This document shows, in pieces, positions 14,937-17,601 of a DNA stretch of 17,601 bases; positions within the stretch are counted from its first letter, which is position 1, and each line of letters opens with the position of its first letter. This stretch comes from Eubacterium sp. UBA4343 (GTDB lineage Bacteria; Bacillota; Clostridia; Lachnospirales; Lachnospiraceae), in contig DGTF01000055.1 in assembly GCA_002394235.1 (NCBI GenBank), positions 1 to 17,601 of the forward strand, written 5' to 3'. Below the pieces are notes generated by a model. That model saw only the letters and a program-made list of their open reading frames with translations, was not told the origin of the DNA and searched no databases. Position numbers and translations under genes: made by a program.

Positions 14937-16373
14937 TCAGGCAATGGCATTGAGCAGGCCGGTGGATTGCAGGAACAGAACGAACATCATGACCGGGGCG
15001 ACATATTTGATCATGATGACATACAGCTTTTTGCGGGTAAACCGGTCCCCGCTGGACTCCATTTCATCGATGATCCATTTCGGACCGACCACCCATCCGA
15101 TCAGAATGGTGGAGAGCAGGGAGATAAAGGGCATCATGAAGCTGTTGCTGATATAGTCCATGATGTCGAGCAGCTGTCCGACAGAACCGTTGGGAAGCCT
15201 GACCTCCACATAGAAGATGCTGTATCCGAGCGCTATGACAGCGGAAGCTGCCATATAGATGATGGTCAGAATGACGGTGACCTTTTTTCTTGAGGCGTGA
15301 AAGAGCTCCATGCAGTTGGCAACAATGGCCTCCAGAACGGAAATGCATGAGGTCAGAGTGGCGAAGGCAGCCATGATAAAGAACATGGCGCCGATGAATA
15401 TGCCGGGGGCTCCCATCGCATAGAATACCTTCGGGAGGGATACGAACATAAGGCTGGTTCCCGCGCTCATGCCGTCTGTTCCGGAGAATACGTAAATGGA
15501 CGGGATAATCATCATACCGGCGAGAAGAGCCACACCGGTGTCGAAGATCTCGATCTGATTGACGGAACGGTTGAGATTCACATCTGGCTTTACATAGGAG
15601 CCGTAGGTGATCATAATCCCCATGGAGACGCTGAGCGAGAAGAACAGCTGGCTCATGGCATCCAGAAGGATCTGCAGAAATCTTCCCAAGGTCAGACCGG
15701 ATAAATTCGGCGTCAGGTAGACAAGAAGTCCCTGTATTCCGGTTCTGGTGACGCCATTTTCATCCGTGTGGCGGAGTGTCAGTGAAAAAATGGCAATCGC
15801 TACAATGAGAACCAGCAGAATCGGCATCATCCACTTGGAGACCATTTCAATTCCTCCCTCTACGCCCTTATAGACGATGATGGAGGTCACGGCCATGAAC
15901 AGCAGGGCAAAAAATACCGGAGACACCGGTGAGGTAATGAAGGAGGTGAAGAAGCTGTCGCCGGCGGCTGCCTTCTGTGCTCCGGTAAAATATACGACAA
16001 TATAGCGGCTGATCCAGCCTCCGATTACGGCATAATAGGTCATGATGAGGACCGGTACGAAGAAGGTGATGATTCCGAGGAATTTCCAGCGCGGCCGCAT
16101 GGAGGCATAGGCGTAAATAGAGCTTTTTCTGGTTTTTCTGCCGATTGCGATATCGGAGGTCAGAAGCGTGAATCCGAAGGTGAGAACCAGGCAGAGGTAG
16201 ATGATGAGAAATAGTCCTCCGCCGTCCTTGGCCGCAAGGTAGGGAAACCGCCAGAGATTTCCCACACCGACCGCGCTTCCGGCGGCAGCCATGACAAATC
16301 CCAGCTGTCCGCTGAAGGAGCCTGTCTTTGATTTCTTCTTTCCGGAGCTGTTCCGGTCTGATTGAGCTTTCAT
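14937..16373 (-). CDS. Sodium-dependent transporter, NSS (SNF) family
   Basis: This LeuT-fold inner-membrane symporter probably takes up an amino acid or related compound with Na+. The 478-residue protein has a basic N-terminal tail, then the hallmark of transmembrane helix 1 with its unwound sodium/substrate site (AAAGSAVGVGNLWRFPY, 29-45). It also has the helix 6 signature FFSLSVSMGIMITYGSYV. About 11-12 hydrophobic segments follow through to the C-terminus, the usual bacterial NSS size. AGGAGG lies 13 bases before ATG 16373, which is far, but the frame is closed just upstream so no better start exists. A weak TTGAAA/TAAAAG pair (16-bp spacing, 16443-16416) could be its promoter. Substrate is not predictable. 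Confidence 0.94.
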   Translation of the reverse strand: MKAQSDRNSSGKKKSKTGSFSGQLGFVMAAAGSAVGVGNLWRFPYLAAKDGGGLFLIIYLCLVLTFGFTLLTSDIAIGRKTRKSSIYAYASMRPRWKFLGIITFFVPVLIMTYYAVIGGWISRYIVVYFTGAQKAAAGDSFFTSFITSPVSPVFFALLFMAVTSIIVYKGVEGGIEMVSKWMMPILLVLIVAIAIFSLTLRHTDENGVTRTGIQGLLVYLTPNLSGLTLGRFLQILLDAMSQLFFSLSVSMGIMITYGSYVKPDVNLNRSVNQIEIFDTGVALLAGMMIIPSIYVFSGTDGMSAGTSLMFVSLPKVFYAMGAPGIFIGAMFFIMAAFATLTSCISVLEAIVANCMELFHASRKKVTVILTIIYMAASAVIALGYSIFYVEVRLPNGSVGQLLDIMDYISNSFMMPFISLLSTILIGWVVGPKWIIDEMESSGDRFTRKKLYVIMIKYVAPVMMFVLFLQSTGLLNAIA

Positions 16374-16516
16374 TGTGAATTATTGTCCTCCTTATTTCTG
16401 TATTCATATATATTGCTTTTATTGAAGGCGTTGTTTTTTTCAAATGGGCTGCATCCCCGGAGGAGCGTTGTCCTGTCTGCCCGGGCTGTACCGCACAGGT
16501 TCACGGGTTCACAAGT

Positions 16517-16592
16517 GTATCTGCGTAAAGCTGCTGCGCGCAGAAATACGAGACGTATCTGCGGAGGGCTGCAGCGGGCAGAATTACAGGGC
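16517..16592. repeat. Two tandem 38-bp units, each a hairpin
   Basis: GTATCTGCG begins each unit (16517 and 16555) and GCAGAA(A/T)TAC closes each, so every unit can fold back on itself with a short bulge. The second unit overlaps the last bases of the traX-like gene (stop at 16584). No T-run follows on the minus strand, so terminator function is not evident. The rest of the 210-bp gap shows no gene. Confidence 0.65.
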
Positions 16593-17321
16593 ATGTGTGC
16601 CACGGATCACTTTATGCAGAACGACCAGCAGAAGCAGATGCAGCGGGTAGAAGAAGTAGAAAAAATACTTCATTTCCCTCTTTCCCCTGGAGCGGTTGTA
16701 GGCTGCCACCGGAAGGAGTGACAGAAAAGCTGCCGGTTCCTGGAACAGACAGAAGCATGCCCAGAGATCTGCGGTCAGGGGACTTTTGAAAATCCGTCCA
16801 TTCAGATAGTAGAAGCAGGCGAGAGCGCCGATTCCGAAGACGTCATAATCTGTGCGCAGAAACCATGCGGCAGCGGCAGAAGCGAAGACGGTCAGAATCT
16901 GAAGCAGTACGGCGGGAAGCCGGACCGGGTCGGATCTGCTCCGGATGGTGTCCAGAAAGCAGAACATCAGAAGCCCCAGCAGAAGGGTAAATACGGTGTT
17001 CTGCCAGCGGGGATCGAAAAACTGACCCGACATGGCAAGATTGAAGGGAATTTCCGAAACGAGCGCGAGCAGCGCGACGCGGATCATGTATTTTCGAAGA
17101 TTCCGGGTGTGGAAATAGCCCTCTGCCAGAAGGAGACAGAAAAGAGGAAAGGCCAGTCTGCCGATGATGTTATCCAGGACAAAATACAGGGAAGAGTCCA
17201 GCTCTGCCTGAAAGACCTTCGCGAAATGGTCCAGAAACATGCTGACGCACGCGATGATTTTCAACTCATTACCGCTCAGCGATATTTTTTTTGCGGGATG
17301 CGGATGAAACAGATTCTTCAT
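16584..17321 (-). CDS. TraX family membrane protein
   Basis: TraX-family proteins are polytopic membrane proteins; the namesake acetylates F pilin in conjugative plasmids, but chromosomal members in Firmicutes have no settled role. The 245-residue protein begins with a short basic tail and the family-type start LKIIACVSMFLDHFAKVF (about 20-37). It has IIGRLAFPLFCLLLAEGYFHT and about seven or eight hydrophobic segments, and ends YPLHLLLLVVLHKVI. GAAAGGA nine bases before ATG 17321 is a good ribosome site. The end of an IS200-like element lies within about 30 bp upstream in the same orientation, which may have replaced the native promoter. No other conjugation gene is visible. Confidence 0.85.
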   Translation of the reverse strand: MKNLFHPHPAKKISLSGNELKIIACVSMFLDHFAKVFQAELDSSLYFVLDNIIGRLAFPLFCLLLAEGYFHTRNLRKYMIRVALLALVSEIPFNLAMSGQFFDPRWQNTVFTLLLGLLMFCFLDTIRSRSDPVRLPAVLLQILTVFASAAAAWFLRTDYDVFGIGALACFYYLNGRIFKSPLTADLWACFCLFQEPAAFLSLLPVAAYNRSRGKREMKYFFYFFYPLHLLLLVVLHKVIRGTHAL

Positions 17322-17354
17322 AAATTAAATCCTTTCGTCAATCATTGGCGGAAA

Positions 17355-17376
17355 CCCACTACCTTCAGGTGGTGGG
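17355..17376 (-). repeat. Right-end hairpin of the IS200-like element
   Basis: CCCACTACC (17355-17363) and GGTGGTGGG (17368-17376) form a nine-pair stem with a TTCA loop; one position is T-G on the plus strand and C-A on the minus strand. Imperfect subterminal hairpins like this are recognised by IS200/IS605 transposases. Confidence 0.7.
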
Positions 17377-17400
17377 AGGAGCCTTATAAATCTTTAGCCA

Positions 17401-17601
17401 TCAACCCTGACTCTCAATATGCTTTTGTATAGTCGCTGACGATACTTCTCCAATACTGCAAGCAAAGTATCCATCTGACCAAAGTATCCTTTTCTTCCAA
17501 TACTGTTTAGACAGAAACGAACCATACTTTTGCCATAGGTAATATGTTGTTTCTTGTTTTACAATCTTAACAATGCCGCAAACCCTATCAGTCGTATCAT
17601 A
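17401..17601 (-). CDS. tnpA: IS200/IS605-family transposase TnpA, C-terminal fragment
   Basis: This is a partial gene; the window holds only the last 66 codons, open to the edge. HUH/Y1 transposases cut and rejoin single-stranded DNA. The fragment reads DTTDRVCGIVK...YYLWQKYGSFLS...KKRILWSDGYFACSIGE and ends SSATIQKHIESQG, matching the C-terminal half of IS200-type TnpA. In this family the catalytic tyrosine sits in the final helix within a YIxxQ motif (IQDYIKHQ in enterobacterial IS200). Here the codon is CAT, giving HIESQ, so this copy may be inactive. The HUH motif lies outside the window. Any linked tnpB would also be outside. Confidence 0.88.
   Translation of the reverse strand, partial: YDTTDRVCGIVKIVKQETTYYLWQKYGSFLSKQYWKKRILWSDGYFACSIGEVSSATIQKHIESQG

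Larger units (their letters stand above)
17340..17601 (-). mobile_element. 3' part of an IS200/IS605-family insertion sequence
   Basis: The minus strand carries the C-terminal part of a Y1-type transposase. About 25 bp after its stop is an imperfect palindrome (17355-17376) of the kind that marks the right end in this family. The element runs out of the window on the right. The exact end on the left lies between the palindrome and the traX ribosome site. Confidence 0.85.

Noticed and set aside
14756..14953. 65-codon frame through the 42-bp repeats
   Set aside because: The repeat keeps all frames open, there is no convincing ribosome site, and the frame overlaps the end of the symporter gene.

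Overview
The window looks like a chromosomal segment of a Gram-positive anaerobe of the class Clostridia, probably Lachnospiraceae-like. This rests on strong AGGAGG-type ribosome binding sites, moderately G+C-rich genes, the protein types present and the metG-tatD neighbourhood. It is inferred from the sequence alone, without any database comparison.

Layout. Bases 1-4495 hold three housekeeping genes on the plus strand: homoserine dehydrogenase (hom), methionyl-tRNA synthetase (metG) and a TatD-family metal-dependent nuclease. Bases 4496-5042 are a gene-free stretch with a nested-palindrome element bounded by 13-bp inverted repeats, plus a second partial copy. A third copy lies inverted at the left edge of the window, just upstream of hom. 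Bases 5043-9640 encode a glycogen branching enzyme with an unusual Ala/Lys-rich N-terminal extension, a small AT-rich gene of unknown function, and a Na+/phosphate cotransporter with a PhoU-like tail behind a likely PhoP-controlled promoter. Bases 9641-11598 hold glutamate racemase (murI) converging on purine-nucleoside phosphorylase (deoD), with a terminator between them. Bases 11599-14750 hold a transglutaminase-fold lipoprotein and a protein made of two fused NUDIX domains, ending at a very strong terminator. Bases 14751-17321 hold two minus-strand membrane proteins: an NSS-family sodium symporter and a TraX-family protein. The right edge (about 17340-17601) is the 3' part of an IS200/IS605-family insertion sequence, whose visible transposase fragment has His where the family's catalytic Tyr is expected.

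The genes do not form one pathway. They are mostly single housekeeping or transport genes with their own signals. The striking property of the window is its intergenic DNA. Nearly every gap contains its own short tandem repeat (38-53 bp units) or palindromic element, and one repeat (36 bp, in frame) has expanded inside the phosphate transporter gene. The best candidates for something undescribed are the palindromic mosaic element (4662-4984 and 1-72), a 50-bp palindrome flanked by 7-bp direct repeats between hom and metG, the 11-residue-repeat extension on GlgB, and the double-NUDIX fusion.
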